DNA of 64,000 nucleotides from Anastrepha obliqua (GCF_027943255.1 NC_072895.1:30416001-30480000); one strand, 5' to 3'. Positions 1-12,697 are shown, numbered from the stretch's first letter. Made by a program: numbers and translations. The notes: generated from the letters alone by a model not told the origin.

Positions 1-195
1 CTCCTGGGCGATGCTACGACTACTAACCTGCCGGTCAACTTAGATTATTTCTGTGATTTATCGACATTTTCGACGACGGATCTGCGTGTGCGAGGTGCAT
101 CTTTAATATCAAAAATGTCGGAATGGAATCGACAAAACCAAAATTGCACGTAATGGGCGGTTACAGTATCGGCGTAAAACCCGCTATGAAACTTT
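1..195 (-). mobile_element. mariner transposase fragment (N-terminal DNA-binding part)
   Basis: Read on the minus strand with frameshifts, this gives the mariner linker motif DAPRTRRSVVENVDK followed by a VSSRSIAQE-like helix, which matches the second helix-turn-helix region of mariner transposases. No open frame or inverted repeat is visible, and the fragment runs off the window edge. It is a decayed scrap. Confidence 0.55.
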
Positions 196-234
196 TAGGG
201 ATTACTGTGCATAGTCTCATAATCTCTCTGAACA

Positions 235-1300
235 AAAAGAAAAAATTGTTAAAAAAAAATCAGGAAAATTGGAAGTTTTTCAAAAAATCCAAAAAACAAA
301 ATTCTCAAAAATGTTTCACAAAAAAAATATAATTTTTTCCCGAAACAAAAGTAGTGTTAAAGTGTATTTTATGCCCAAAAAGTAAAAAAAATATTAAAAT
401 ATAAAAATATCAGAAAGAATCGCAGATATTTCACTTTACAAACCCCTATTCCAAACTTTTCAGCATTAAAAAAATCTCAAAATTTGTTGAGAAAAAATTT
501 TTTTGAAGTTTTTGAAAAACCTTCCCACTCTGATATTTTATAATCACCAAAAAAAAATTTTTTCAAAAATTTTTAGGAGAAAAATATAATTTTCCCCCAA
601 AACAAAATTAGTGTTAAAGTGTATTTTATCTCCAAAAAGTGAAAAAAAAACAAAAATTTATAAAAATATCAAAAAGAATCGAATATGTTTCACTTTAAAA
701 ATCCCTATTCCAAAATTTTCAACATTAAAAAAATCTCAACTTTTTTTGAGAAATTTTTTTTTGGAATTTTTGAAAAACCTTCACATTCTGATTTTTTATA
801 ATCAGCAAAAACAATTTTCTCAAAAATTTTTAACAAAAAAAATATAATTTTCCCCCAAAACAAAATTTGTGTTAAATTGTATTTTATCTCCAAAAACGTA
901 AAAAAAAATATTAAAAAATAAAAAATATCAGAAAGAATCGCAGATGTTTCAGTTTAAAAACCCCTATTCCAAAATTTTCAACATTGAAAAAATCTCAAAA
1001 TTTTTTGAGAAAAATTTTTGTTGGAATTTTTGAAAAACCTTCACACTCTGATTTTTTATAATCACCAAAATAAATGTTCTTAAAAGTTTTTACGAAACAA
1101 AAAAAAATTTTCCCAAAACAAAATTAGTGTTTAAGTGTTTTTTATCTCCAAAAAGTGAAAAAAAAAAACAAAAAATATTTATAAAAATACCAAAAGAAAT
1201 CGCAGATGCTTCACTTTAAAACCCCCTAACATTGAAAAAATCCAAAAATTTTAAACTTTTTTCAAAATTGTTTCAGTTTAATCACGAAAAAAACTTAACC
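235..1300. repeat. AT-rich tandem repeat, about 255-bp unit
   Basis: A block recurs about every 255 bp, from roughly 340, 595, 853 and 1114, with a partial unit before the first and a truncated last unit. Each unit carries the landmarks GTTAAAGTGTATTTTATCTC, AGAATCGCAGATGTTTCA and CCTTCACACTCTGATTTT, plus a short inverted stretch (TCTCAAAATTTTTTGAGA). Small open frames inside are by-products of A/T runs. The repeat class is unknown; a satellite or the internal repeat of a mobile element are both possible. Confidence 0.8.
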
Positions 1301-2004
1301 AATTTTCATGACATGGAACCACTCATGTGCATACTTATAAGTAATTTGGCGCGTTGAGAGGCACACTTCTTATGTTACACACACACTCTTACGCTACAAG
1401 CCTACAACTTTAAGCCGATTCTGAAAAGCAGATTGTTTTTATGAAAAAAAATGCACCAGCGGCGTTTCAAACTTTTTTCTATAATTTGGTGTTTCATTTT
1501 CTTAGGGGGTTATATACAGTTAGAATTTTCAAAAAACCGATTTTTTTCTTATTTTTTTTTCTTAATAAGCTTCAATAAGTGCTCCAGGGGGGGCCGAATG
1601 ATAAACGCGCACAAATCACTTTGCTATACAGCCGGTGTTTTATAAATGTGGCGCAAAATAAATCATCCATTTTTGTGTTTGAGGAACCATTGGGTTGAGT
1701 GATGAAGTACTTTATTTTGACCTATACGCGCTCCATTACGCTAGACTACCGAGGCCTCAGAATATGTAAGGAAGTGCCTTTCGTTAACCGAAACCCTCTC
1801 CTGGGTACTCTTAAATGGATACTCTCAAAAAATGGTTCACCGGCCTCCGAAAAGTACGAGCTTCTTAGCTCATTATTGTATAATAAGTTATGGTATTCAC
1901 TTAAAATTGTTATGATGTTGTTATTATTATTTTATAATTTCTGTTGTACTTTTTTCAACAAAAACTAATGTTTTGTTCAACTTTTATTTTCTTTTTTCTT
2001 ACAG
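1301..2004. other. non-coding, unassigned; ends in a likely 3' splice site
   Basis: No conserved protein or recognisable repeat is seen. A long pyrimidine stretch ending in TTTCTTACAG at 1995-2004 looks like a splice acceptor, so this is probably intron or promoter-proximal sequence of the MH2 gene that starts at 2123. Confidence 0.4.
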
Positions 2005-2122
2005 ACACATTGTGACTCTATTTTTTCTTCCTCGAAAAGACTGAAAAGCTTCGGCTTTCACAAACGGCCACAAAATACTGCCAACACGCAAACGTAGTTC
2101 ACAACAACAAAACGTTAACAAA
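2005..2122 (+). other. probable 5' UTR part of the first coding exon of the MH2 gene
   Basis: This stretch lies between the splice acceptor ending at 2004 and the ATG at 2123. The start context AACAAAATG fits the insect consensus. An upstream non-coding exon is implied but cannot be placed. Confidence 0.45.
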
Positions 2123-5100
2123 ATGATTTCGCGTCGGAAAATTATTTCGCGTTCCCTCGACAATCTGGACATGATACCAAATGTCGAAGAGGAAGAGGAT
2201 GTTTGGTATAACAAGGAGAAACTCTTTAGGGTAAGTAACTACTTCAAGTAGAAAGAAAAGCTGCTGAAAAAAGGAAACACTTAACAAACTCCTACCCAGC
2301 ACTAGATTGTAAGTTTTTTAGAAATATAATATAAATTATTGAGTATATATGAAAAAAAGGCAAGGGAATTTCATTCCTACGAAAGAACAAAGACAAGTTT
2401 TGCCTTGTGTAGGAAATTATTTCCTATTTTACTTGCTTGTGTCGTTGATATGCCCAATTTTTTTAATTACCATATAAGCCATGTCGGTCGAATATATCCG
2501 CAATGGCATTCAACATTTTGTCGATTGAAAATAGTACTTGTTAGCTATACGTCAGTAGATTTCTTGCCTGATATTATAAAGGCACAAAGTCAGCTGCCAG
2601 AGCCAAGATGAGTTTGCCTTGTCAATTTTCTAGATGGCTGAAGTTACTTTATTAAAAAGAGTGCGGCCATGAAGCCAACTCACTCACTCTATTGCCTTTA
2701 AACTTAGTCGCATATGTTGGAATCGCAGCTCTCGATATTATTGGAGGTCACGAACACCTGTACTCTCGCTCTTATTAAATATTGTAATTCGAAAACTTGA
2801 ACTGGCGTGGAATTTTAAACTTTCACTCGAGTAATCCAACAAAACTTTTCAATCAGCCTCGAGCTCTGCGTATTCAAGCCTTATTCTCTTTTTTTAATTC
2901 AACAAAGCTTTATAAAGGATGATCAGATTGGGGGTACTTTTTCGAATAGCGTTTTTTCGACAGATCACGCGTGACTACTGTCAAACTAAATACATAATTT
3001 TTTCAGTATTCATTGACATTTCATCATGGAAAGACTTACGCCTCAACAACATTTAAAAATCGTTCAACTGTATTACGAAAATCGACGCTCTGTGATTGTC
3101 CTACCGAGCGCACTATTCGGCAAATTGAGAATAATTTTACATTATTGGTTGATACTCGACCGAAGTACAGGCCGAAGTGAAAAGAATATTGAGGCTGTAA
3201 ATAAAAGTTTTTCCGAAGACCCAGAAGGAAAGAAGAACCGAACCCGATAACGGCGTCGATCAATGACATTGATGACCTGTGCGCCAAGGTAAACGACTAC
3301 CTCGCCTGCCTTTCTCGTTACTTCACTGCGAGGAATCTACACGAAGTCCACGGCGACCCTCTTCACAACCTGGACAAAGGAGGCCAAACTGCAACTTAAG
3401 CTAAAAGTCGGCGACAGTTGGCTCTCCTTCTCAGCGCATACAACCGCTGTTGCCACTAAAGTCCTAAATCGCAACAAGGTTCTCAAATCGGCTGCCGGCA
3501 GCACTTGGGGCAAAGGCAAAGATATGTTGCTGTCGACATTTAAGGCAATATGCTGACCGGTTTTAAACTATGCTGTGCCTGTCAGGTCGCCTGGAACCAG
3601 TGATTCGCAGTGGACGAAGCTACAGACTTGTAAAAACACTGCCATTAGAACTGCGACAGGATACCTTTTGATGTCCCCACTTCAACATCTACACGACGAG
3701 GCCCATATGCACCGTATAAAGGAGCATAATACACTGCTCAACAAGCAGTTCCTGTTAGGGTGTTACCGCAGGTCCCACCCATGCAGACACCTGCTTGAGC
3801 CTGAGCCACCTTCCAGACATGTCACAATGACAAAACAGACTGACAATTACTGGATCGGACAGTGTACAGACAGTCAATTAACGGCATTCATCGGGAGACT
3901 CTTACCACCTTCTTAAGCTCCCGACCCCCGAATGCCGTCATCCGAGTCTAACCACCACCTATTGCAGACGAAGAGCTCCAACTTCCCCGAGAATCCCGCG
4001 TAACCTTGGCACAATTACGTTCTGGATACTGTAGCAGGTTAAACTCCTACCTATCCAGAATCGACCCCGACACACTCAACATATGTCTGGCATGTGAAGG
4101 CACCCCGCACGACACTAACCACCTTTTCGCATGCCCCATGCCCCATCAAACCCACTTATCTAACTCCTCTTTCCCTCTGGACCCAAACTATCGAAACAGC
4201 AAGTTTCCTGGGCCTGCCGTTAGATGAGCTAGACCAAGACGACCGGTGATTACACTACACTGACAGGGCAAAGTTACTGCTACAACAACAACAACAACAA
4301 ACCCCGAACTCATTCAAGAACAGCCATTACATCCATTGAAAACAACCGTTTGGAGCAACCTATGAACTGAAGCAATCATCGGCCCATATTTCTTCAAAGG
4401 CGAGGCTGGCGAACGCTATCGCGCCAAAACAAACTATAAACGATCTTTTGATGCCGGAAATTTAAGCCCGCGATCTCCATAACCTTTATGAAACAATTGT
4501 TTCACTGCCAGTGAAACAATGGATTTACTGCGTCGTGGTTTCGGTGAACAATTTATATCTCGTCTCGGACCAGTGGAACCTGCTTCGATTGAGACATTGG
4601 AAGGCGGTCTTAAACTGTTGGCGCTTTAGTTATCATCATATCATATCTTTCAACGGCACAAAATCTTACTATTTCGAGAGGTACGAATCAATGGGTAGTG
4701 GCTGTTAGATAGGTTAAAATATCAGGACAAATGAAGAAATGGTTATAGTTTTGAGTGGATACCTCACAAGCAGAATTTGTACGAAAAGTGTCGGGATCAA
4801 TTCTAGATACTTAGTTCTTTAACCTCCTATAATCGAACTAATGTAACCCGTGTCTGATGGTAGCTAAAACTCTGCATCTGCATTGCATGGTGACTGGTAT
4901 CCGATTACATCATTCGTGGATCGAGAATTAGGTGGGATTATCTGTCGATGAATATTGGTCAAGGCGTGTTGAAATTTCAACGGATGCAGTGGATGCCTTA
5001 TTTCTGGATATCATCTTTAAGTTCAATGAGATACCTTTTTCGACTTCCAGTAAGCTCCTGCTAGGGTACTCGTTTGAATAATATTCCTATATGCAGATTA

Positions 5101-8100
5101 TGGTGTTAAGATCCGTAATCTACGACGCCTGCCTCAATTGGTAGATGATGTTCGGAGCAGCATCAGAATGTTCTAAATAAATTTCGGGTAACCTCTTTAC
5201 TGCGGCATACTAGTCGCAGTGTACCCAGCAGGAGTCCCAGTGACCTAAGCCTGTTTAGAATATTATTACCATTCCTTATGACCAGCATTCGGACGCATAG
5301 TACGAAACAAACCATACGAGTATGATTTGGTGAAAATAGTGCAAGGTGAAATGATGATGTTGCATAGTTTTTAGAGCAGTAATTATTAATGAGAATGGCA
5401 CAGGAGCCCACAAGGTAGCAGAGGCTGCGATCGGGCAAAGATCATTTGGCGAAGGTCGATGATGTGCGAACTAGCAGATGCTGGCATCACGTGAGACGAC
5501 GCAATAACAACAGCCCAGAACCGTGTACGATGGAAGAGTCGTATCGGGCCACTCCCGAGCGGAGTGAACAAGGATAAAAAAAATATATAAATATATTAAT
5601 TTATTGTACCAACCATTTTTTTTTTATGTTGTAATTTATATGCACCAAAGTCTCAGCAAAAGTTGAATTTTAAGTGACCATTTGCTCTGCTTGTATCTTT
5701 CAAGGATCACATCAACGAAGTGCTCAGCAAATGGGAACAAATCGATGATGAAATTTGGGCAAAAGTTATCGTATTCGAGAAGAATCGAAGAGTGGCCAAA
5801 GCATATGCCAGATCATCGGTGATTACCATAAATGGCGGGAAGAATGGTTTCGATGGCGTGAGGTGAGTATTCCGAGAATTGTTGGAGAAATCTCAAAATA
5901 CTTGGAATCCTAAATATATTCCCTTCCCATTTTTCTTGCCATCACACAGAATCGGTCTCAGCGGTTTCGATAATCCGATGCGCGATGCCGATACAAAAGT
6001 TGCGAAAAAATCTGTCGGTGAAGGTTTCAAAATTAAAATGGACGATATTGGTAATATACTCGTGAAACGTTACGGGAAGAGTAATGTCTTTGTGCACAAC
6101 ACTTCGATGGCCAACGAAGAGACAGTCATTGGTGCGGATATACTACAAATGCCGAATATGGCGCTGACGGCAGGCACATCAGCTAAGGTAAGTCGCTTGG
6201 CTATAGCATTTCTTTTTTCAATAAAAATCATTACGCTTTTTTTTCTTTTTTGGCACAGCTCTTCGACATGCGAAAATATACGACCAATATAAATCGTGAA
6301 TTCTCACGCTCTTATCCGGAGAGTAGACGTCTGGAACGGCAATGCTTGTCGGCCATTTCATTAGTCAAATCCAATAATAATCTAATCAATAACCCGCTTT
6401 GGATACTGGTCATAAATATAGTCGCTATTGATATGCTGAAGAATCGCTTGCAGACACTACCCAAATCGGTGGATGCGATGGGTATGCGTGTGCCAACAGC
6501 GGGCAGCGAGGATCCATACTCAACCATTGAGAGTCAGGTTGGTCTTATTTATCCCACACCTGCTGCTTCTGATGATTCGAACAATTCAAATAACTCGAAT
6601 AATTCGAGTCAGTCGAGCAAAGGACGTCGCAGTGTATTCAATGCAGGATTTCTCGATGAAAGCCCATATGTGCCAAAGGTAAGTGAAAAACACTTTAATT
6701 TACAAATATTTAAAAAAAGTGGTCACATAAATTCATTAGTTTACTTATATGTATGTGCAAATGTATATGACTTTAAACGATGGGAGAGTTTGAAAAATAT
6801 GAAAAAAATGCTAAAAGTGGCTTGTCCAGCAGAAGAGTAATGTTACGCAATTTTCCACTTGGTTAATTAAAGGGGGATCAGATTGGAGTTACTTTTCCCA
6901 TTTGTTATAAAGAAGACATTTTTTTATAGCTCTTTTTTTAACTTTTCAATAAAACAACTTTCTGAGAAACTTGATTTTTTCGAAATATTTGGTGTACGAG
7001 AAAGTTGTATTGATATAAAGGGTGGTTAAGTTTCAAAGGCCGGTGTTGGTTTTGAATAAAATACAACTTTTTTAAGAAATTTTTGTCATTTTTCTTTATT
7101 ATGATAATATTGGTATGGCTCAATTACGTATGGAACAAAATATCGGCCAAATGGCCGCCGCGGTCTCGGCGGCACACCTCCATCCGATGGTCCAAATTTT
7201 CGATGACGCTAAGGCATAATTGAGGTTCTATGCCGTTCATGTGCCGAATTATCTCATCCTTTAGCTCTTGAATTGTTGCTGGCTTATCGATGTACACCTG
7301 TTCTTTCAAATAACCCCAAAGAAAGAAGTCCAACGGTGTCAAATCACATGATCTTGGCGGTCAATTAACATCGCCGGGACGTGAGATTATTCGGCCATCA
7401 AATTTTTCGAGCAAAAGAGCCATTGTTTCCACATCCATATCTTCCAATTCGGGCCATAAAAAGTTCATTATCATCTCACGATAGCGAACACTATTCACAG
7501 TAACTGCCTAGCCGACCTCATTTTGGAAAAAATGATGCCGTCGGCCCATAAACCGCACCAAACAGTCAGTCTTTGTGGGTGCATTGGTTTTTCGGCAATC
7601 ACTCTTTGATTATCATTCGCCTAAATGCGGCAATTATGCTTATTGACGAATCCACTGAGGTGAAAATGTGCCTCAGCACTGAAGATGATTTTCTTCGAAA
7701 ATTGGTCATTCATTGTTGCCATTTCGTGCCACCATTCTGACCATCGATGACGCTTGAAATGGTCAAGAGGCTTTAGTTCTTGAGTCAATTGCACCTTGTA
7801 AGTGTGTAAATGCAAGTCTAAATGCATAATGTTGACGAGTTGAGGTGGACGGCTCTTCAACCACACTATCGCGAACAGCAGCAATATTTTCTGCAGTACG
7901 AAGTGTACGAGCATGCACTGGTGTTTTCACATTTCCTACAGACCCGGTTTGCTCAAACTTTTGCACAACTTTTCCGATTGTACGCACATTTGAACGATTA
8001 AATTGACCGAAAAAATAACGAAGTGCGCGATATGCATTTTGATTTGAACGCCCGTTTTCATAATAAGCCTGAATAACTTTAACGCGTTGCTCGATTGTGT

Positions 8101-9272
8101 ATCTTTCCATGATTCAAATTGAATTAGTCTAAAATTGAAAAATGTCAAATGAAATGCGGAAAAGAACTTAACGTTTAGGTGTGGTACACATTCAACATCG
8201 GCCCTTGAAATTTAACCACCATTTAGTTTGCATATCAACCCCCTCATGCCAGACGCATGAATATACCAATTTTCCCATGTTGAGTTAACGGGTTGACTTG
8301 ATTAACCATTAGATGCACTTTTTTTTACCAAACCCTAGAATGCATGCGTACAAGGCAACCACAAATATATTGTATATTTTTTATATCAGAACCCAGACCT
8401 TTTAATTTCCATGGGTCAGTAAACGTTCAAACTTGATTTTCCATTATTTTCATTTCTACACATTCACGTTTCTGGGTTGAGGGGGACGATATGTATGTGC
8501 TCGCATATTAACCTACATCAAAATTACTAACGCATGTGAGCTAAATTTTATAATCTTGTTAATATACTTGTATTGTATATATACTTGGCACATTTTGTTA
8601 TTAAACCATATCTTTTGTATACTTCCAATTGCACCCTAAAAACACACTACATTCACGTACACACCCATATACTCGTAACGCAAATCTCCCCTTCACACAC
8701 ACGCATAGTATAAAGTTGCATATTGGGAAATCAAAAACGTACTCTCTGGTTAAGGTCAAGTTTTGTACACCGCAACTACAAGTACATAAGTATGTAATGC
8801 TAACCTCTACGCCTAGAAAACAAAGGTGATAGTTTATACACTTACACATTCTAGTCCCTTTTATTAATAATATATAATCACTATACCACTTTCATTGCAG
8901 CCTGATTATGAAGCCTATAATCAATCAGTGCCAATACTCTCACCAACACAGAAGAGTAAATCTGAGCAACGTAAGAAACAAGATGATCCCTACTATTGTG
9001 GCCTACTTGCACGCATACCGAATTTCATTAAGTCTTCGAAGAAGTCACCGAATAAGAAAGAAGCGAAAATTTCGCGTAAAATTTCTGCTTCACAACAACA
9101 AATTATAGAACCGCAACCTACACAACCGCTGCCCATTGCCACATTCCATCAGTATCCGGCACACCAGCCACCCTACTACCCATATAAATTACTTCATGCG
9201 CGACAACATCGACTCTCCCAATCGCAATTATCACTGTGGGATGCGCGCAGCCTGATTAGCGCGCATGAATAG
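2123..9272 (+). CDS. exp: MH2-domain protein, Expansion-like
   Basis: Five exons join in frame: 2123-2230, 5705-5862, 5950-6187, 6259-6678 and 8901-9272, giving 431 residues. Donors are GTAAGT or GTGAGT; acceptors are AAG or CAG. Residues about 46-230 read as an MH2 (Smad C-terminal) domain: WEQID, NRRVAKAY, RIGLSGFDN, GEGFKIKM, NVFVHN, the LFDMRKYTTNINREF helix and RQCLSAISLVK. There is no MH1 DNA-binding domain and no C-terminal SSxS receptor-phosphorylation motif. The tail has an Asn/Ser run near 275-290, basic patches and Gln/Pro-rich sequence. In Drosophila the protein with this architecture is Expansion, a cytoplasmic regulator of tracheal tube size. The MH2 fold is well supported; the Expansion identity rests on recalled architecture. 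Introns 1 and 4 hold transposon insertions. AATAAA lies 62 bases after the stop. Confidence 0.78.
2231..2914. other. intron 1 of the MH2 gene, 5' part, unassigned
   Basis: Starts with the donor GTAAGTAAC. No conserved protein or clear repeat was seen. The open frame at 2339-2611 has no recognisable motif. Confidence 0.4.
2915..4600 (+). mobile_element. mariner-type element, decayed and split by a LINE
   Basis: An ATG at 3026 opens a mariner-like N-terminus (MERLTPQQHLKIVQLYYENR) that continues to about 3235. After the LINE insertion the transposase resumes near 4306 in another frame, with TAITSIENNR/TTVWSNL and GPYFFKGEAGERYR motifs, then a region resembling LLRRGFGEQFISRLGPV near 4519-4575. 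Frameshifts abound. The sequence GATCAGATTGGGGGTACTTT near 2921 resembles one end of a terminal repeat and recurs at 6873. The element is dead. Confidence 0.65.
3235..4305 (+). mobile_element. non-LTR retrotransposon 3' end, CAA-tailed (copy 1)
   Basis: 5'-truncated LINE. The frames give the end of a reverse transcriptase (SINDIDDLCAKVNDYL, then VLNRNKVLKSAAGSTWG) and a C-terminal segment with LLGCYRRSHPCRHLLEPEPP and a CCHC-like [18 protein letters not shown]. It terminates in a (CAA)n tail near 4290-4301. Relatives sit at 37750-37960 and 44113-44777. At least two frameshifts and an in-frame stop near 3554 break it. It lies inside a mariner copy. Confidence 0.8.
4700..5590 (+). mobile_element. 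LINE 3' end, second family (probable)
   Basis: Near 5380-5575 shifted frames give RAQNRVRWKSRIGPLPSGVN-like sequence, which resembles the C-terminal end of LINE polyproteins of the type seen at 43245-44112, followed by an AT-rich tail. The part before about 5160 shows nothing definite. Confidence 0.35.
6868..8216 (-). mobile_element. mariner-type element with a decayed transposase
   Basis: Terminal repeats are visible: GGTGGTTAAGTTTCAAAGGCC near 7021 and, inverted, GGCCCTTGAAATTTAACCACC near 8194. The minus-strand transposase starts at 8110 (MERYTIEQRVKVIQAYYENG), continues through FGQFNRSNVRTIGKVVQKFEQTG and FSAEAHFHLSGFVNKHNC, and ends with TPLDFFLWGYLKEQVYIDKP at 7336-7124. At least three frame breaks occur. 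A further end-like sequence at 6868-6895 matches the one at 2921, so a different mariner end may abut it. The element lies in intron 4 of the MH2 gene, antisense to it. Confidence 0.8.
8217..8900. other. intron 4 of the MH2 gene, 3' part, unassigned
   Basis: AT-rich, with CA-rich and TATG-rich patches. Ends with the acceptor TTTCATTGCAG. No gene or repeat family is recognised. Confidence 0.4.
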
Positions 9273-9333
9273 AGATGATGGCGGGGGTGGGGTTATTAAA
9301 TATGGTATGAATCGGCGGAGTAGGATTAAAGAA

Positions 9334-9339
9334 AATAAA
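9334..9339 (+). promoter_or_regulatory. polyadenylation signal AATAAA of the MH2 gene
   Basis: AATAAA 62 bases after the stop codon, followed by A-rich sequence; a second AATAAA-like cluster lies near 9432. It is the nearest plausible 3' end signal. Confidence 0.5.
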
Positions 9340-10389
9340 GATTAAAAAACAAAAAAAACAAAAAAAAATGTTACCGAGTTAAGTTGAAGCATTTTTAGGG
9401 ATGCATGTGATTTTTTTTAAATCAAAATGAAAAATAAATAAAATTTATATTTTATAGAAATGTAAGTGCAAGTAGTGCGTGAAAACATTACTGCACACGC
9501 AGTTTGCAGCATGAAATGAAAACATTTAATAAATAAGAAAACACGTAAATGTACTTGTCATTGCTTGTTTGTAATTGCAAATTGCATATGCATGTATGTA
9601 CACTTACATATGTATGTGTGTATATGAGTGTGTAACTGCAATATTTAGTTATTATAAAATTATTTATTTATAAGGCGCATTTTAGTGGAAAAAACTATGT
9701 GTATGTGTAATACTATACGATATTGCCATAATTGTTTGATTTTTCTGTTGTGTAGCCTTTTATCGAATCTACGTACATATGTATGTATGTATATGTATAC
9801 TCGTATATTTTACTTTTGTTTTTAAAATGAAGACTGAAATATGTCCTAGAAATAATATTCACACAATAAATACACATTATGCAAAAGGTCAAGTGTTTAT
9901 TGTTTATCATGCAACGAAATGCAAAGAACTATATTGCAATTGGAAAAAAAGAATACTCGTGATTAAAAAATGAAAAATCAAAGCACTTAAGTTAAATTCA
10001 GTAAATTTTCCCTGAAATTTTAATTATATGCATAAGTACATAGGTAAATTAACTTAATTTCCTAGTATGTTATTTCAGTACGCATACTTGGTGGAATTTT
10101 ACAGTCTGTCACATAAAAGCGTAGCCATTTTTATGCACGAAACGAAGATATTTGTTTAGAAAATAGATGAACAGACCTATTTTCTAAACAAATATCGTAA
10201 AAGTTAGCCAGTAACTTAATTTCTAAGAATTCACTCTCAAAGAGAAAAATATCAAAAAATTACGTAAACGCAAAATCAGTAACAACAGGCAAGTTTTGCG
10301 AACAGCTGATTAAACTTTCGGCGTAAGAAATCACACAATTCAAATCAAACAATTTTCCCGTTGAGCTACCTCGTGTTAAATTAAAAAAA
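9340..10389. other. intergenic; TATG microsatellite tracts and a short hairpin
   Basis: Contains TATGTATG tracts near 9590-9630 and 9777-9800, and an inverted repeat near 10147-10197 whose arms are GATATTTGTTTAGAAAATA and TATTTTCTAAACAAATATC around a loop of about 11 bases. No coding gene is supported. Confidence 0.5.
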
Positions 10390-11640
10390 AAATAGAGGAA
10401 ATAAGATGCTAAATAACAATGCCAGCTCCAACGCAGTTTAGCATCAAGGGTTATTCCAAGATATTTTGCCTCGTTGACGTACGGTATATTTACGCTGTTT
10501 ATGTAGACTGGCTTATAAATTGTTTTTTTTTTTCAGGCCGAATACAATGTGCACTGATTTTGAATTATTTAATTTGATACGCCATTTTTTTGCCCATTTT
10601 GCAATAGAACTCACCGCTGATTGCAATTTCGTCGTTGTAGTCTCGATTACTTCTCTAACTGCTAGGATAGCCGTGTCATCTGCAAAAGTTGCGGTAACGT
10701 GTTGCTCGTAAACCGGTAAGTCATACGTATACAAGAGTTACAGGAGAGGGCCTAGGATTCTTCCTTGGGGTACCCCGCGCTTGCTTTTTGCAATGAAGAA
10801 TAGTCGTTATCAAGTCTGACACGAAAGTATCTGCCATCAAGGTAGGAAGAAAGGATTTCGCAATAATTCCTAGGCAAAATCAATTTTAGTTTGTGGAGTA
10901 AGCCCGTATGCCAAACTTTGTCAAACGCCTGCGAGACGTCAAGGAACACCGCTGCGCAAACTTTATTTTCCTCTATCGCACACTCTATGGTTCTAACAAC
11001 CCTGTGAACTTGGTCGACTGTGGAGTGATTTTTTCGAAAGCCAAATTGGTGCGTTGGAATAACTCTCTTGTTTTCTATAATCGGCAATATTCGAGTCAGT
11101 AACAGTCGTTCAAAAAGTTTGGACAGCATTGGTAGCAGAGAAATAGGTCGCTATGAAGACACATCATTTGACGATTTTCCGGCTTTCAGAATCATAATTA
11201 CTTCTGCTGTCTCCCAGTACATACTAACATATTTTAACAAAAAACACAAATTAATCAATTGAGACAGACAAGTAACACAATTATTGCGCAATCTCTGAAG
11301 AATTTCTGCAGTTATGAGGTCGAAACCAGGCGTTTTTTGGTTTTCATTTCGAAGATTTCGCTCATTACTTCTTCGTTACTGACTGGCTCAATGCTGACAT
11401 CGCTTTCAATCCAATTTGACGAGATGTCAATATCTTCAGATCCATCATTAACATAGAAGGCTTTACCAAGATTCTCTGCGAATGAATTTGCTTTTTGCTC
11501 ATTGGTTTTTGCCCATTGGGTGTCGTTTATTTTGATAGATGCTATGTGTTTTATCGGTCGATTAAATGACTTTGCTGCCTTTCATAAGGAGTAGTCTGTG
11601 GATTCATCAGATGTGAGGCTCTTAAGAAATCGATTGAAAT
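10390..11640 (-). mobile_element. jockey-type LINE, reverse transcriptase remnant
   Basis: Minus-strand frames give a jockey-clade reverse transcriptase in order: VFLDVSQAFDKVWHTGLLHKL (11129-10752), then the catalytic box FADDTAILA (YADD-like; 10734-10513), then VNEAKYLGITLDAKLRW near 10490-10430. Upstream, IKINDTQWAKTNEQKA near 11540 is also typical of the family. Frameshifts separate the blocks, and both ends are truncated. Dead. Confidence 0.85.
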
Positions 11641-12335
11641 TATAATTTTTAAATGTCTGAATTTGAACGTGTAGTTGTTTTGTTGTTTGATTGAGCTTCA
11701 ATTTGCCACCTGTATATCTGGTTTGCTGCCAACGAAAAAAAAAATTTTTTTTTTCGACATTTTACAATTTTTTTTTTACAAATTTTTCGAAATTTTTCTG
11801 TCCCCTTAATATATGACTTCAAATAAATTGGATATAAAATATATTTACTCACATTTTCCATTTTAATCACGATTTTTATTAAAATTTAGAACTTTGACTC
11901 AATTCGCAAATTTGAATTTGTGTTTATTTTTACTTTGCGATCAGCTGTTTTTGTCACTTGCAAATTCTTGCAAGTAAAAATTCATCCAGTAAAAACTTGC
12001 AATTTCCCCTCAAGTTAAATGTAATTTGAATCTCTCTCTCTCTCTCTCTTTCGCCTACTTTGCAGCTTTTTTTTTACATGAACACCAAAACTTAATAATT
12101 TGTACCAATTGAACACGAACAGACCTACTTCTTGCCTGCAAATCAAGCAATTCTTGCGAACAAACTATTCTTATAAATAAACTGAGGCAGCGACCTCTTG
12201 CCATCAGTATCCAGATTATAGCTTGCCATCTTCGTTCGTCTATTTGTGGGAAACCATAAAAATCCAAATAGGAGGAAAAGCTCGGCTAAGCACGGGCGTA
12301 AGCCCTTTAACTTTATATATAAAGTATATGTTCGT
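11641..12335. other. unassigned, AT-rich, with a short (TC)n tract
   Basis: A (TC)n run sits near 12031-12050. No conserved protein is seen on either strand. Confidence 0.4.
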
Positions 12336-12400
12336 TCGTACAACATTCGGTTATACGTTAGCGGAACCACCCGGATTTATATCCAGCAAAGGACTGCGGT
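12336..12400 (-). repeat. fragment of the CAA-tailed 130-bp dispersed repeat
   Basis: The block AACCACCCGGATTTATATCC, then CAGCAAAGGACTG, matches the core of the repeats at 37190, 42557 and 50698. It directly abuts the SINE that starts at 12401. Confidence 0.5.
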
Positions 12401-12697
12401 CGCCGTAGCCGAATGGGTTGGTGCGTGACTACCATTCGGAATTCACAGTAAGAACGTAGGTTCGAGTCTCGGTGAAACACCAAAAAATAAGAAAAACATT
12501 TTTCTAATAGCGGTGGCCCCTCGGCAGGCAATGGCAAACCTCCGAGTGTATTTCTGCCATGAAAAAGCTCCTCATAAAAATATCTGCCGTTCGGAGTCGG
12601 CTTGAAACTGTAGGTCCCTCCATTTGTGGAACAACTTCAAGACGCACACCACAAAAAGGTGGAGGAGCTCGGTTAAAAAAGGGTGTACGCGCCAATT

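Noticed and set aside
1699..1968. 89-residue open frame upstream of the MH2 gene
   Set aside because: No domain; the region looks intronic or promoter-proximal.
8601..8849. Cysteine-rich minus-strand frame
   Set aside because: Lies in intron 4 of the MH2 gene over CA-rich simple sequence; no conserved spacing of cysteines.
12401..12480. tRNA gene
   Set aside because: A and B boxes are present, but the unit continues into a 300-bp body shared by five dispersed copies; it is a SINE head.
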